Part shown: piece after piece, positions 25,039 through 35,334 of the stretch | Layout: the number at the start of each line of letters is the position of its first letter | Position numbering within the stretch: the stretch's first letter is position 1 | Assembly (NCBI GenBank): GCA_964448135.1 | Contig: CAYUVH010000034.1 | Location: 62,001 to 126,000, forward strand | Direction of reading: 5' to 3' | DNA from: CAYUVH01 sp964448135 | GTDB lineage: Bacteria > Verrucomicrobiota > Verrucomicrobiia > Limisphaerales > UBA8199 | DNA length: 64,000 nt | Notes under the pieces: model-generated | Seen by the model: only the letters and a program-made list of their open reading frames with translations | What the model was told of the DNA's origin: nothing | Database searches by the model: none | Program-made: the position numbers and the translations under genes

Positions 25039-26094
25039 TCATTCAGCTTTTCTCTTCACGGCCCACCGAAGTTTTGCTGGCGCCGAACGCGAGTTGTCAT
25101 GACGTTCAGTTGAAGTGGGTCGAAGAACTTCCCTGGCGATCTCTGAATAATTACCCGCCTGCAATCCGGCTTCGAAAGCCTTTTTCACCCGGCGATCTTC
25201 TCCCGAATGGAATGTCAGAATCGCGACCTTGCCGCCCGGGTTCAGGCAGTCAGGCAGGACGCGGAGGAGGGTTTCGAGCGCGGAGAATTCGTCGTTCACC
25301 GCAATCCGCAGGGCCTGAAACACGCGCCGAATGGATAAATCCACTTCGTCACGATTCAGGCGCGGCAACGCGGCGCGGATCGCGTGAGTCAGCGCGGTGG
25401 TCGTGGAAAGTTTTTGGCCCGACAGCGCCTTCGAGATTTCCAGTGCACGAGGTTCATCCGCGTTATCAGTGAGCATCTCCACGAGTTTTTCCGGCTTCAA
25501 TCGCGCAAGCAAAGCCGAGGCCGGTTCACCGCGTTCCGGGTTCATGCGCATGTCGAGCGGGCCTTCGTGTTTCACGGAAAAGCCGCGGCCGGGATCATCT
25601 AGCTGCATGGATGAGACCCCAAGATCAGCGAGAATCAAGTCGGCGCCGGGCAAGCTCTCCGCGGCCAAAACCTTGGGGAGGCCGGCGAAGTTGCTGCGAT
25701 GGCAGGAAAATGTCTCCAGGCCGAAGCCGAGGGCACGCAACCGCGCTTCGGTGCGGGGTAGCACGACGGGATCCGCATCCAGACCGATCAGACGGCCGCC
25801 GGGTTGCAGGCGCGGCAAAATCTCCTGCGCGTGGCCGCCGTAACCGAGCGTACAATCCACCGCAACCTGGCCCGGAGCCGGGGCGAGAAACTCCAGGATC
25901 TCCGAGACCATGATCGGACGGTGGGTACCCGCCGGCGTCTTCCCGGAGGCGATCACCTTGGCCACCGTGTCGGCGTAACGCGACGGATCGTGCTCCTTGT
26001 ATTTATCCTCAAAGCGACGAGGATGCTTGCCAGCGTAACGTGGACGACGCTTGTGCGGCGTGGGGGCGGGAGACGGTATCGGTTCTTCGGACAT
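25039..26094 (-). CDS. rsmH: 16S rRNA m4C1402 methyltransferase RsmH
   Basis: 351 residues. RsmH N4-methylates C1402 in the ribosomal P site. Motifs: HRPIMVSEIL, VDCTLGYGGHAQEIL (SAM), LADLGVSSMQLDDPGRGFS, GPLDMRMN and ILTFHSGEDRRVKKAF, where the usual FHSLEDR reads FHSGEDR. About 55 residues of basic N-terminal extension precede the core. In most bacteria rsmH opens the dcw cell-division cluster; here it sits alone, downstream of the RND efflux genes on the same strand. Confidence 0.93.
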   Translation of the reverse strand: MSEEPIPSPAPTPHKRRPRYAGKHPRRFEDKYKEHDPSRYADTVAKVIASGKTPAGTHRPIMVSEILEFLAPAPGQVAVDCTLGYGGHAQEILPRLQPGGRLIGLDADPVVLPRTEARLRALGFGLETFSCHRSNFAGLPKVLAAESLPGADLILADLGVSSMQLDDPGRGFSVKHEGPLDMRMNPERGEPASALLARLKPEKLVEMLTDNADEPRALEISKALSGQKLSTTTALTHAIRAALPRLNRDEVDLSIRRVFQALRIAVNDEFSALETLLRVLPDCLNPGGKVAILTFHSGEDRRVKKAFEAGLQAGNYSEIAREVLRPTSTERHDNSRSAPAKLRWAVKRKAE

Positions 26095-26148
26095 CGGCAG
26101 GAGGGATTTTGCGCGGGCGGCAGAAGGAGCGCAAACCCGAAGCGTTCC

Positions 26149-29100
26149 TTACGTCGCGGCTGGCTGCTCTTTGAGTGGAACTGTTGCCCCCGCGGCCCGA
26201 CGGCGCTCACTCCAGCGCTGGAGCACAACATAGAAAGAAGGGACAAAGAGGACGGCAAGGCAGGTGGACGCCAGCATCCCACTGATCACGGCAAGGCCCA
26301 GCGATTTGCGCGCGCTGGCGCCGGCGCCGCTGGCGAGCAGCAGCGGGAGCGCGCCCAGGATGAACGTGAAGGACGTCATTACGATCGGGCGGAAGCGCGT
26401 GCGCGCGGCGGTCACGGTGGCTGCAAGCAGGTCCTCTCCGCGGTCGCGGCCTTCGCGCGCCATTTCGACTATGAGAATGGCGTTCTTGGCCGAGAGCGCA
26501 ATGAGCAGCACGAGACCAATCTGGACGTAAAGGTTGTTCGCTACGCCGAGCCCCAGCAGCGCGGCGACGGTGCCCAAGAGCGCGAGCGGCACGGCAAGAA
26601 TTACCGCGCCGGGAGTAATCCAGCTTTCGTACTGGCCGGCGAGGACGAAATAGACGAGCAGAAGCGCGAGCCCGAAAATGAGATACGTCGCACTGCCGGC
26701 GAGTTTTTCCTGGTAGGACATCGCCGTCCATTCATACGTGATGCCGGCCGGCAGCAATTTCGTAGCGATGCCCTCCAGCGTCTCGATCGCCTGGCCGGAA
26801 CTGTAGCCGTCATGCGCCGCACCGTTGATCGTCGCGGCGGGAAACATGTTGTACAGCGTGATCAACGACGGTCCCTGGGCGGACTTCACGTCGGCAACCG
26901 CACCGAGCGGCACCATGCCGTTGGTGCCGCGCACATAGTAATTCCCGATGTTGCCGGTCGTGAGGCGGTTTTCCATGTCGGCCTGCGCATAAACCATGTA
27001 ATTGCGACCGAAGCGCATGAAGAGATTCACATAGCTCGACCCGAGATAAGCTTGCAGTGTGTTGTAGATATCGCCGGTCTGGACGCCGAGGTTCTCGGCG
27101 CGCGTGGTATCCACGTTGATCGTGACCTGCGGCACGGAAGCGCGCAACGGCGTGAGCGCCATGCGAATCACCGGGCTCGCCTTCGCGCGTTCCGTGAACG
27201 CGTCAGCGACTGCTTGCAGACGGGCGAAGTCGTTGCGGCCATCGGTGGATTCCAATTCCAATTGGAAGCCACCCGAGAGTCCGAGACCCTGGATGGGTGG
27301 CGGCACCAGCACCAGCGTCCGCGCCGCTTCATAATCCTTCAAGCGTCGCGAGAGCTCGTTGTAGATGGACAACAAATCCTCGCCCTTGCCGCGCTTGCTC
27401 CAGTCTTTGAGCATGATGTAGATGATGCCGGCGTTGGCCAGCGAGGCATTGTTGTCGAGCGGCGACATGCCGCCGATGCTGATCGTGCGCTCCACCGCCG
27501 GCAACGCTCCGCAGATTTTGGCGATGTCGGCCATCACTGCTTCGGTTCTGCCCAACGAGGCTCCATCGGGAAGCTGCACCATCACCATGGTGTAACCCTG
27601 GTCTTCCGTGGGAATGAACCCGGTGGGCACGCGAGTAAGTCCCCAAACGGCGAGCGTAATCAAGACCAGCCCGGCCAGGACCAGCTTCCCACTATGATGC
27701 ACCATCCGGCCAATGAGCCCGGCATAAGCGCGCTCCACGCGGCCGTAAACAACATTGAAGGCGCGGAAGAAAATATTCTTCCGGCGCGTTGGGTCCGCCG
27801 GCCGCAGCCACAGGGCACACTGGGTCGGCTTGAGCGTCACGGCATTGATCGCGCTGATCATGGCCGTTGCCGCAATCACCAACGCGAACTGCCGGTACAT
27901 CTGCCCGGTGATTCCCGGCATGAATGCGGGCGGCAAAAACACGGACATCAAGACCAGGGTGATGCCAATGATCGGTCCAAGCAGGCCGCGCATGGCGTCA
28001 ATGCTCGCCTGCTTCGGCGGCTTGCCTTCCTCGACGAATCGCGACACTCCTTCCACCACCACGATCGCGTCGTCCACCACGATGCCGATTGCCAGCACCA
28101 CGGCAAACAGCGTCAGCAGATTGATCGTGAACCCCAGCGCCGCCATCGCCGCGAACGCGCCGATGATCGTCACCGGCACCGTCGTGGCCGGCACCAGCGT
28201 CGCGCGCCAGTCCTGGAGAAATACCACAATCACCACGAGCACCAGCAGCCCAGCCTCCACCAGCGTCATGTAAACTTCCTTCACCGAAGCGCTCACGAAC
28301 ACCGTCGTGTCAAAGGGAATGCTGTAATCCAAGCCCTTGGGAAAATCCTTAGCCAATTCGGCTATCTTCACCCGCACGCGCTGCGCCGTGTCCAGGGCGT
28401 TGGCGTCAGGCAACTGAAAAATTGCGATGCCACCGGCGATGTTGCTGTTCACCTTGAAAAACTGGCTATAAGTCTGGGCGCCTAGTTCCACGCGGCCCAC
28501 GTCGCGAATCCGCGTGACTCGCGTGCCGTCGGTCGAGTCGAATTTCACGATGATGTTCTCGAACTCGTCGACGGTCGAGAGATCGCCCTTCACATTGACG
28601 GTGAATTGCATCGCCTGGCCAGGCGGCGCGGGCGGCATGTTGATCTGGCCGGCGGGCACGCGGATGTTCTGCAACTGGATCGCGTTGATGACGTCCGAGG
28701 GCATCAAGGAGCGCTGCCGCATCCGGTCCGGGTCCAGCCATACACGCATGCTGTATTGGCCGATGCCGAACACTGTCGCATCCGAAACGCCGTCCACGCG
28801 CACGAGCGGATCGTGCAAGCGGAGCGTGGCGAAGTTGCTCAGGAAGAGGGCGTCGTAATTGGTATCAGATGAAGTCAGCGTGACGATTTGCAGGATCGCG
28901 GTGGATTTCTTTTTCGTCACCACCCCCTGCTGTTGCACCGTCTGCGGCAGCAACGCCGTCGCTGCCGAAACCCGGTTCTGCACGAGCACCTGCGCGAAAT
29001 CCAAATCCGTCCCCGTCTTGAAAGTCACAATCAGCGTGTAACGCCCGTCCGACGTGCAGGTGGACTGCATGTAGAGCATGTTCTCCACACCGTTCACCTG

Positions 29101-29304
29101 CTGTTCGATCGGCAACGCCACGGTCTCCATCAGCGTGCGGGCATTGGCGCCCGGGTAATTGGCGGTGACCTGGATGGTGGGCGGCGTGATCGGCGGATAT
29201 TGCGAGACGGGCAAACGCAGGAGCGCGACGCCACCAAGCAAAATCATCACGAGCGCGATCACGTTCGCGAGGACCGGGCGCTCGATGAAGAATTTGGCGA
29301 GCAC
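26149..29304 (-). CDS. RND (HAE1) multidrug efflux permease, second pump
   Basis: 1051 residues, normal length for AcrB/MexB-type pumps. It starts MLAKFFIERPVLANVIALVM and has 12 predicted membrane helices and two large periplasmic loops. The proton-relay residues are visible: VLAIGIVVDDAIVVVEG (the DD pair on TM4) and LLIALSAKNAILIVEMAREG (Lys on TM10). FIPTEDQGYTMVMVQLPDGAS and FLPPAFMPGITGQMYRQFA are typical. It lies 68 bases downstream of a second RND gene, so the operon encodes two full pumps. Confidence 0.94.
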   Translation of the reverse strand: MLAKFFIERPVLANVIALVMILLGGVALLRLPVSQYPPITPPTIQVTANYPGANARTLMETVALPIEQQVNGVENMLYMQSTCTSDGRYTLIVTFKTGTDLDFAQVLVQNRVSAATALLPQTVQQQGVVTKKKSTAILQIVTLTSSDTNYDALFLSNFATLRLHDPLVRVDGVSDATVFGIGQYSMRVWLDPDRMRQRSLMPSDVINAIQLQNIRVPAGQINMPPAPPGQAMQFTVNVKGDLSTVDEFENIIVKFDSTDGTRVTRIRDVGRVELGAQTYSQFFKVNSNIAGGIAIFQLPDANALDTAQRVRVKIAELAKDFPKGLDYSIPFDTTVFVSASVKEVYMTLVEAGLLVLVVIVVFLQDWRATLVPATTVPVTIIGAFAAMAALGFTINLLTLFAVVLAIGIVVDDAIVVVEGVSRFVEEGKPPKQASIDAMRGLLGPIIGITLVLMSVFLPPAFMPGITGQMYRQFALVIAATAMISAINAVTLKPTQCALWLRPADPTRRKNIFFRAFNVVYGRVERAYAGLIGRMVHHSGKLVLAGLVLITLAVWGLTRVPTGFIPTEDQGYTMVMVQLPDGASLGRTEAVMADIAKICGALPAVERTISIGGMSPLDNNASLANAGIIYIMLKDWSKRGKGEDLLSIYNELSRRLKDYEAARTLVLVPPPIQGLGLSGGFQLELESTDGRNDFARLQAVADAFTERAKASPVIRMALTPLRASVPQVTINVDTTRAENLGVQTGDIYNTLQAYLGSSYVNLFMRFGRNYMVYAQADMENRLTTGNIGNYYVRGTNGMVPLGAVADVKSAQGPSLITLYNMFPAATINGAAHDGYSSGQAIETLEGIATKLLPAGITYEWTAMSYQEKLAGSATYLIFGLALLLVYFVLAGQYESWITPGAVILAVPLALLGTVAALLGLGVANNLYVQIGLVLLIALSAKNAILIVEMAREGRDRGEDLLAATVTAARTRFRPIVMTSFTFILGALPLLLASGAGASARKSLGLAVISGMLASTCLAVLFVPSFYVVLQRWSERRRAAGATVPLKEQPAAT

Positions 29305-29308
29305 GTTT

Positions 29309-29366
29309 TAGAAGCTCCAAGAACCAAGCACCCAGCCCCAGAGAAGCACCAAATTCCAAACTTCAA
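29309..29366. repeat. hairpin repeat family A, left-type arm
   Basis: AGAAGCTCCAAGAACCAAGC then ACCCAGCCCCAGAGAAGCAC lies between the two RND genes, occupying nearly the whole 68-base gap. It matches 22001-22052 and 49428-49481. Confidence 0.75.
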
Positions 29367-29372
29367 ACGTCT

Positions 29373-32300
29373 TCACGGCTTTTTCTCCTGCTTTCGTTCC
29401 GCCCAGGTTTGCAGGACAACAAAGAGCGACGGCACCAACAACACGGCCAGACAGGTCGAGGCCAGCATGCCGCTGGCGACGGCGAGACCGAGGGAACGGC
29501 GCGCCCCCGCGCCAGCGCCGCTCGCGAGAACCAAAGGCAACACGCCCAAAATAAACGTAAATGACGTCATCAGAATGGGGCGAAACCGTACCCGCGAAGC
29601 CTCAACCGTGGCTTCGATGATGCCTTTCCCCTCCGCCCTGCCCTCGCGTGCCATCTCCACAATTAGAATCGCGTTCTTGGCCGAAAGCGCGATCAAGAGC
29701 ACCAAGCCAATCTGCACATAGATGTTATTTGCGAGCCCCACGCTCAACAGCGCTGCCACCGTCCCAAGCAAAGCCAGCGGCACCGCCAGCAAAACCGCTG
29801 CCGGCGTGATCCAACTTTCGTATTGCCCGGCCAGGGCGAAATACACCAGCAGCATGGCGAGCGCGAAAATGAAGTAGGCGGAGTTCCCCGTAAGCTTTTC
29901 CTGGTAGGCCACGGCCGTCCATTCGTAGCTGATGCCGCGCGGCAGCACGCGCTTCGCGATTTTTTCCATCGCCTCCAGCGCCTGGCCCGAACTGGCGCCG
30001 GCTGCGGGCGCGCCGTTGATCGTGGCGCAGGGGAAAAGATTGTAGAGCGATATCACAGACGGCCCGCGCGTGGTGTCCACCTTCGCGATCGCGCCGATCG
30101 GCACCATGGTGCCGCCCTGGTTGCGCACATAGTACTGCATCACGTCGTCCGTGGTCACGCGATGGCCGGGATCAGCCTGCACGTAAACCATGTAGTTGCG
30201 GCCGAAGCGCGTGAATAAGTTTACGTAAGTGGAACCAAGATAACTCTGCAGCGCGTTGTACACGTCGCCCAGGTTCAGGTTCCGCGCCGCCGCCTGGGTG
30301 GCATCCACGCGCAACGAAAACTGTGGCACCTCCGCGCGGAAGGCCGTGAAGGCATCGCGCAACAGGGCGTTGGTGTTGGCTCCCTGCACGATGCGGTCGG
30401 CGGCGTCCTGCAACCGCACGAAATCGAAATCGCCGTCGGTGATTTCCAACTGCATCTGGAAACCGCTCGACGCACCCAGGCCCTGAATCGCGGGCGGCAC
30501 GAGCAGCCGGATCCGCGCCTCCTGCACCGTCGCAAGCTCCTTCGATAACGTGTCGTAAATGTACTGCAGGTTTTCCTTGGTGCCGCGTTCCTCCCAGGGT
30601 TTGAGCATCAGATACACAATGCCCGCGTTCGCCAGCGAGACGTCGCCGGCGAGCGGCGAGGGACCACCGGTGCCGATGGCGATGGCGCGCTGCACACCGG
30701 GAGTCTTCATTCCGATGTTTGACACGCGGTCCATCACATTCTCCGCGCGCTCGAGTGACGCGCCATCGGGTATTTGCACCGCGACCATGAGATAACCCTG
30801 ATCCTCCGCCGGAATGAAACCCGTCGGCACGAGAGTCAGCCCCCAAATGGCCACCGCGATCAGTCCCAACCCCGCCAGCACGACCGCTTTGCTGCGCTGA
30901 ACCAGCGAGGAAATGAGCCCGGTGTATAACCGCTCGGTGCGATCATAGATCGCGTTGAATCCGCGATAGAATAAGTTTTTCCGCCGGTTCGGATCCACCG
31001 CTCGCAGCCACAACGCGCACTGGGTCGGCTTCAACGTCACGGCATTCACAGCGCTGATGAGGGCGGTCGCGGCGATCACGAGCGCGAATTGGCGGTACAT
31101 CTGCCCCGTGATGCCGGGCATGAACGCGGGCGGCAAAAACACCGACATCAGCACCAGCGTGATGCCGATGATCGGCCCGAAGAGCGCTTTCATCGCCTCG
31201 ATGCTTGCTTCCTTCGGCTGCCGGCCCTGCTCGATTTTTTGCGCCACGCCTTCCACGACAACGATGGCGTCGTCCACCACAATGCCGATCGCCAGCACCA
31301 CGGCGAACAGCGTGAGCAGGTTTACCGTGAATCCCATGGCGGCCATGGCGGCGAACGCGCCAATGATTGTGACAGGCACGGTCGTCGCCGGCACCAGCGT
31401 CGCGCGCCAGTCCTGCAGGAAGATCATGATCACCAGCAGCACGAGCAATCCCGCCTCGATCAGCGTGCTGTAAACTTCCGAGACGGAGGCTTTGACGAAT
31501 GTCGTCGTGTCGAACGGAATGTCATAGACCACTCCCTGCGGGAAACCGGGTGAGGTTTTGGCGAGCAACTGGCGTACACCCTTCGCCGTATCGAGGGCGT
31601 TCGCGCCGGGCAATTGGTAAATGGCGATGCCGCCAGCGGGTTTGCCGTCGACTTTGAAAACCTGGCTGTAGCTGTTCGCGCCCAGTTCCACCCGGCCCAC
31701 GTCGCGAATGCGTGTCACCCCCGCGTTCGGACCGTTGTCGCTCTTCAAAATGATGTTCTCGAAATCACGGGCGTCCGAGAGCGCGGCGGGGACATTCGCA
31801 GTAAGCTGGAACGCCTGGCCCGCTGGCGCGGGCGGCATGCCGAGTTGGCCCGCGGCGACGTAAGCGTTTTGCTGCTGGACCGCGTTGATGACGTCCTGCG
31901 GCGTGAGCTGCCGCTGCTGCAACTGGTCGGGGTTCAACCACACGCGCATGCTGTATTCGCTCAGGCCAAAGACCACCACGTCGCCCACACCCGGTAGCCG
32001 CGCAAGTTTGTCACGCAATTGGAGCGTCGCGTAATTCCCCAGGAAGAGCGCGCCGAATTGATCGTTCGTGCTGGTCAGCGTGATGATTTGCAACGGCGAG
32101 GTTTCCTTCTTCTTCGTCAACACGCCCTGCTGTTGCACCGCGCTGGGCAATTGCGCCATCGCCGCGGACACACGGTTCTCCACGAGCACCTGCGCGAAAT
32201 CCAAATCCGTCCCGACTTCGAACGTCACCGTCAGTGTATAACGCCCGTCCCCGGTGCAGTTGGACTGCATGTAGAGCATTTTCTCCACGCCGTTCACCTG

Positions 32301-32504
32301 CTGCTCAATGGGGAGCGCCACCGTCTCGACGAGCGTCCGCGCGCTCGCGCCGGGATAGGTGGTGGTGACCTGGACCGTCGGCGGCGTGATTGGCGGATAT
32401 TCGGAGACGGGCAGGAGAAACATCGCCACCGCCCCGAGCAAAATCATCACGCAGGCGATGACATTCGCCAGCACCGGGCGCTCGATGAAAAACTTGGCAA
32501 ACAT
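29373..32504 (-). CDS. RND (HAE1) multidrug efflux permease, first pump
   Basis: 1043 residues, about the same architecture as its neighbour and clearly its paralogue (MFAKFFIERPVLANVIACVM). TM4 has VLAIGIVVDDAIVVVEGVAQ and TM10 has LLIALSAKNAILIVEMAREG, so the proton relay is intact. Substrate-loop sequences (for example YQLPGANALDTAKGVRQL) differ from the second pump. It starts 21 bases after the adaptor stop. The arrangement of two permeases with one adaptor recalls MdtABC and MuxABC, where two permeases form a mixed trimer; whether that applies here is unknown. Confidence 0.94.
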   Translation of the reverse strand: MFAKFFIERPVLANVIACVMILLGAVAMFLLPVSEYPPITPPTVQVTTTYPGASARTLVETVALPIEQQVNGVEKMLYMQSNCTGDGRYTLTVTFEVGTDLDFAQVLVENRVSAAMAQLPSAVQQQGVLTKKKETSPLQIITLTSTNDQFGALFLGNYATLQLRDKLARLPGVGDVVVFGLSEYSMRVWLNPDQLQQRQLTPQDVINAVQQQNAYVAAGQLGMPPAPAGQAFQLTANVPAALSDARDFENIILKSDNGPNAGVTRIRDVGRVELGANSYSQVFKVDGKPAGGIAIYQLPGANALDTAKGVRQLLAKTSPGFPQGVVYDIPFDTTTFVKASVSEVYSTLIEAGLLVLLVIMIFLQDWRATLVPATTVPVTIIGAFAAMAAMGFTVNLLTLFAVVLAIGIVVDDAIVVVEGVAQKIEQGRQPKEASIEAMKALFGPIIGITLVLMSVFLPPAFMPGITGQMYRQFALVIAATALISAVNAVTLKPTQCALWLRAVDPNRRKNLFYRGFNAIYDRTERLYTGLISSLVQRSKAVVLAGLGLIAVAIWGLTLVPTGFIPAEDQGYLMVAVQIPDGASLERAENVMDRVSNIGMKTPGVQRAIAIGTGGPSPLAGDVSLANAGIVYLMLKPWEERGTKENLQYIYDTLSKELATVQEARIRLLVPPAIQGLGASSGFQMQLEITDGDFDFVRLQDAADRIVQGANTNALLRDAFTAFRAEVPQFSLRVDATQAAARNLNLGDVYNALQSYLGSTYVNLFTRFGRNYMVYVQADPGHRVTTDDVMQYYVRNQGGTMVPIGAIAKVDTTRGPSVISLYNLFPCATINGAPAAGASSGQALEAMEKIAKRVLPRGISYEWTAVAYQEKLTGNSAYFIFALAMLLVYFALAGQYESWITPAAVLLAVPLALLGTVAALLSVGLANNIYVQIGLVLLIALSAKNAILIVEMAREGRAEGKGIIEATVEASRVRFRPILMTSFTFILGVLPLVLASGAGAGARRSLGLAVASGMLASTCLAVLLVPSLFVVLQTWAERKQEKKP

Positions 32505-32525
32505 GGCCGGCGCGCGGCAGTCGAA

Positions 32526-33632
32526 TCAGGGCTTCGCGGCCGGGGCCGCGGGGGTCGTGAGCGTTGGCGTGACTTTGTCGCGGGGGCGGGCATTGAGCAG
32601 GCCGTTCACGATCACGCGGTCGTTCGCGGTAAGCCCGCTGCGGATGGCGATTCCATCGGCCGTGCCCGGCCCCTTCACCACGGAACGCCGCTCCACCACG
32701 TCCCCGTTGCCGACTACGAGCACATAATCCCCCTGTTGATCATTGCCGATGGCGGCCTTGGGAATGACCGCCATAGTGGTCGGATCGCCCATCGGAATGC
32801 GCACGCGCGCGAACAAACCTGGGAACAACGCCTTGTCCGTGTTCGGCAAAACCCCGCGCAAAGCGATGGTGCCGCTCGAGCTGCTGATTTCGTTGTCCAC
32901 GAAATCCAACACGCCCTCGTGAGGATAACCCTCCTCATTCGGCAGCCCGACCTCCACCTTCGCTTTGCCCATCTCTGCTTTGACGTCGAGGCCCATCTTG
33001 CGCATCACGGTGTGCAGTGCAAGGGCATCGCGTTCGTTCAAGTTGAAATTCACGTAGATCGGCACCAGCTGCTCGATCGTGGCCAGCAGCGTCGGGCCAT
33101 TGGCGCCGACGAGGTTGCCCGGGTCCACCTGCCGCGCGCCGATGCGGCCCGCGAACGGCGCGGTCACCTTGGTGTAACCGAGATTGATCTTCGCCAGCTC
33201 CAACTGCGCCTTCGCCTGGTCGCGATTGCTGCGCCATTTCTCCACGTTCGACTTCGAGGTCGCCTGGTTGGTAATCATCCCCATCTGCCGGTCGTACTCG
33301 AGCTGGTTCTGCACGAGGCTCGCTTCGTTCAACTTCACTTGCTGCACGTACTGCTCGGGCTCGATCACGAACAATATCTGGTCCTTCTCCACATAACTGC
33401 CGTCCTTGAAATTCAACGACTCAAGAAATCCCGCCACGCGCGCCATGAGCTGCACCGACTTCGACGCGCCGACCGTCCCGGTGAGATCCAGATATTCGTT
33501 CACCGAATTCATCACCGGATGCTGGACCGTGACTGGGGGCGGGGCCGCCGCCTGCTCCTGCCCGCCGCGCCGGCATCCGCTCATTGCCAGCACGAGCAAT
33601 GCTGCCAGCCAAATCTGCGATCTAAATCTCAT
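32526..33632 (-). CDS. RND periplasmic adaptor (membrane fusion protein)
   Basis: 368 residues. The N-terminus MRFRSQIWLAALLVLAMSGC is a lipoprotein signal (MSGC). It is followed by the HlyD/AcrA order: barrel-sandwich strand (VAGFLESLNFKDGSYVEKDQ), coiled-coil hairpin (QVKLNEASLVQNQLEYDRQ), the second lipoyl half (APFAGRIGARQVDPGNLVG), and beta-barrel and membrane-proximal domains (LFPGLFARVRIPMG). It bridges the pump and the outer-membrane factor. It is second in the operon after the outer-membrane gene. Confidence 0.93.
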   Translation of the reverse strand: MRFRSQIWLAALLVLAMSGCRRGGQEQAAAPPPVTVQHPVMNSVNEYLDLTGTVGASKSVQLMARVAGFLESLNFKDGSYVEKDQILFVIEPEQYVQQVKLNEASLVQNQLEYDRQMGMITNQATSKSNVEKWRSNRDQAKAQLELAKINLGYTKVTAPFAGRIGARQVDPGNLVGANGPTLLATIEQLVPIYVNFNLNERDALALHTVMRKMGLDVKAEMGKAKVEVGLPNEEGYPHEGVLDFVDNEISSSSGTIALRGVLPNTDKALFPGLFARVRIPMGDPTTMAVIPKAAIGNDQQGDYVLVVGNGDVVERRSVVKGPGTADGIAIRSGLTANDRVIVNGLLNARPRDKVTPTLTTPAAPAAKP

Positions 33633-33654
33633 ATACTCTCCCTCGCCAATACTG

Positions 33655-33765
33655 TTTTCAGATTTTGAAATTCGGATTTCGGATTTTGCCCGTTTCCCTG
33701 AAGTTTGAATTTTGGAATTCGATGTTTATCTGGTTCTTGGAGCTTGGTCCTTGGTGCTTCTAAGG
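33655..33765. repeat. hairpin repeat region with family B and family A right-type arms
   Basis: ATTTTGAAATTCGGATTTCG (family B type) at about 33662-33690 and TGGTTCTTGGAGCTTGGTCC then TTGGTGCTTC (family A type) at about 33731-33760. It fills the gap between adaptor and outer-membrane factor and just touches the end of the latter gene. Confidence 0.7.
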
Positions 33766-35316
33766 CGCCTGCTCCGGTCCTTTCGGCGGCAAATGCTCCT
33801 TCGCCTCCAGCATGTTCCCCCAATACGTCCGCTTGCGCAGTTCTTCCTTCACCTCGTCCGAAACCACATCGCCGCCCTCGCGGATTTCCCAGCCGCCACC
33901 CAGCGCGCGATAAATCGCGATCAACCCCAGCGCCACCTTGCCTTGCGTTTGCGCCAGCGTATCGTCCAGGCTCAGTTGCGTTTGCTCCGTGCTCAACACG
34001 GTGGTGTAGTCCGCTTCGCCCTCCCGGTATTGGATCGCCGAAAGCTCGGTCGCGCGCCGCGCATTGATCGCCGCGATCGTCAGATTCGTCAGCGCCTGCT
34101 GCTCGTAGTAAAACGCCGCCAGCCCGTTCTCCACTTCTGACTGGGCCTTGAGGACGGTCTCCTGGTAATGTAGCACGCCCTGCACAAACTCCGCATCCTG
34201 CACCCGCACCTGGTTGATGAGCCGACCGTAATTGAACACGGGGAAAAAGAACGACGCCCCGGCCTGCGCCGCGCGGCTCTGCCACATGAACATGTCCGAC
34301 AATGAACTACCCAGTTCATTGTTCGCGCTCACGCCGAACGCGCCCGACAAAGAAAACGCCGGATACATATTTGCTTTGGCCACGCCGATGAGCGCGGACT
34401 TCGAGGCCGCTTCCATGGCAGCGGCGCGCACATCCGGACGGCGCCGCAATAAGTCTTTTGGAATACCCACCGCCACTTGTATGGGCGGCGTAGGAATCGC
34501 GCTCGGCCCCGTGAGATATCCGTCCACCTGGTCCGGTGTCGTGCCGAGCAGGACGCCCAGCGCGTTTTTGGTTTCCTGCAACTGCCGCTGTAGTTTGGGA
34601 AGCTGCGCCTCCGTCTGATACGTCACCGCCGCCGCCTGACGCATGTCGAGTTCGCTCGTTTCCCCGAAATCAAACTTCACGTTCGCGACGCGCAACGTTT
34701 CCTTCTGCGTGTAGACATTCGTGCTGGTCACGCGAATCCGCGCCTCGGTCGTGCGGATCAGCACGTAGAAATTCGCCACGTCCGCGATCAACGACACCAC
34801 TGCGTCATCGTAATCCGCCACCGACCCGACAAACGTCGCCCGCTTCGACTCGATGTCCCGGCGGTACTTTCCCCACACGTCAATCTCCCACGTGGCGGCG
34901 AAGAGCAATTGGTCGGATGCGTAATCCGGCGTGATACCGGGAATTTTGCCGAAGCCCGAATTCAGCCGGTCGTAATTGACACCGCCGGAAATGCCCTGCT
35001 GCTGCGGAAAAAGGTCCCCGATCGACTTGCTCAATTGTGCCCGCGCCTTGAGCACGCGCACCCCGGCGATTTGCACCGTGAGATTACTTTTGACCGCCGC
35101 CTCGACCAACCGGTCGAGCACCGGATCATTAAGACTCCGCCACCAATAAGCCTCGCCCGCATTAAGCGGCTGGCCGGAAATGGTGGAATTGGTCTCCCAG
35201 TTCGACTGTACCCGCGAACCCGGCGTCTGATAATTCGGCCCCACCATGCACGACGGCAGCAATGCCAATGGCAGAACCAGCGCAACCAGCCGCAAGCACA
35301 TCATCCATGTTTTCAT
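33760..35316 (-). CDS. RND outer-membrane factor, NodT-family lipoprotein
   Basis: 518 residues with a lipoprotein signal (LALLPSCMVGPNYQTPGS). The TolC/NodT fold is shown by the repeated helical pairs: residues about 70-270 and 280-470, with AGVRVLKARAQLSKSIGDLF and LIGVAKANMYPAFSLSGAFG as the two structural repeats, and LGGGWEIREGGDV at the end. It exports substrates of the RND pumps across the outer membrane. First of the four-gene efflux operon. Confidence 0.93.
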   Translation of the reverse strand: MKTWMMCLRLVALVLPLALLPSCMVGPNYQTPGSRVQSNWETNSTISGQPLNAGEAYWWRSLNDPVLDRLVEAAVKSNLTVQIAGVRVLKARAQLSKSIGDLFPQQQGISGGVNYDRLNSGFGKIPGITPDYASDQLLFAATWEIDVWGKYRRDIESKRATFVGSVADYDDAVVSLIADVANFYVLIRTTEARIRVTSTNVYTQKETLRVANVKFDFGETSELDMRQAAAVTYQTEAQLPKLQRQLQETKNALGVLLGTTPDQVDGYLTGPSAIPTPPIQVAVGIPKDLLRRRPDVRAAAMEAASKSALIGVAKANMYPAFSLSGAFGVSANNELGSSLSDMFMWQSRAAQAGASFFFPVFNYGRLINQVRVQDAEFVQGVLHYQETVLKAQSEVENGLAAFYYEQQALTNLTIAAINARRATELSAIQYREGEADYTTVLSTEQTQLSLDDTLAQTQGKVALGLIAIYRALGGGWEIREGGDVVSDEVKEELRKRTYWGNMLEAKEHLPPKGPEQAP

Positions 35317-35334
35317 CCTGCCAATTGAAAACCG

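Noticed and set aside
25804..28485. An 893-codon plus-strand open frame.
   Set aside because: It is the antisense of an RND pump and rsmH, His/Arg/Gly-rich, without domain or signal; an artefact of high GC.
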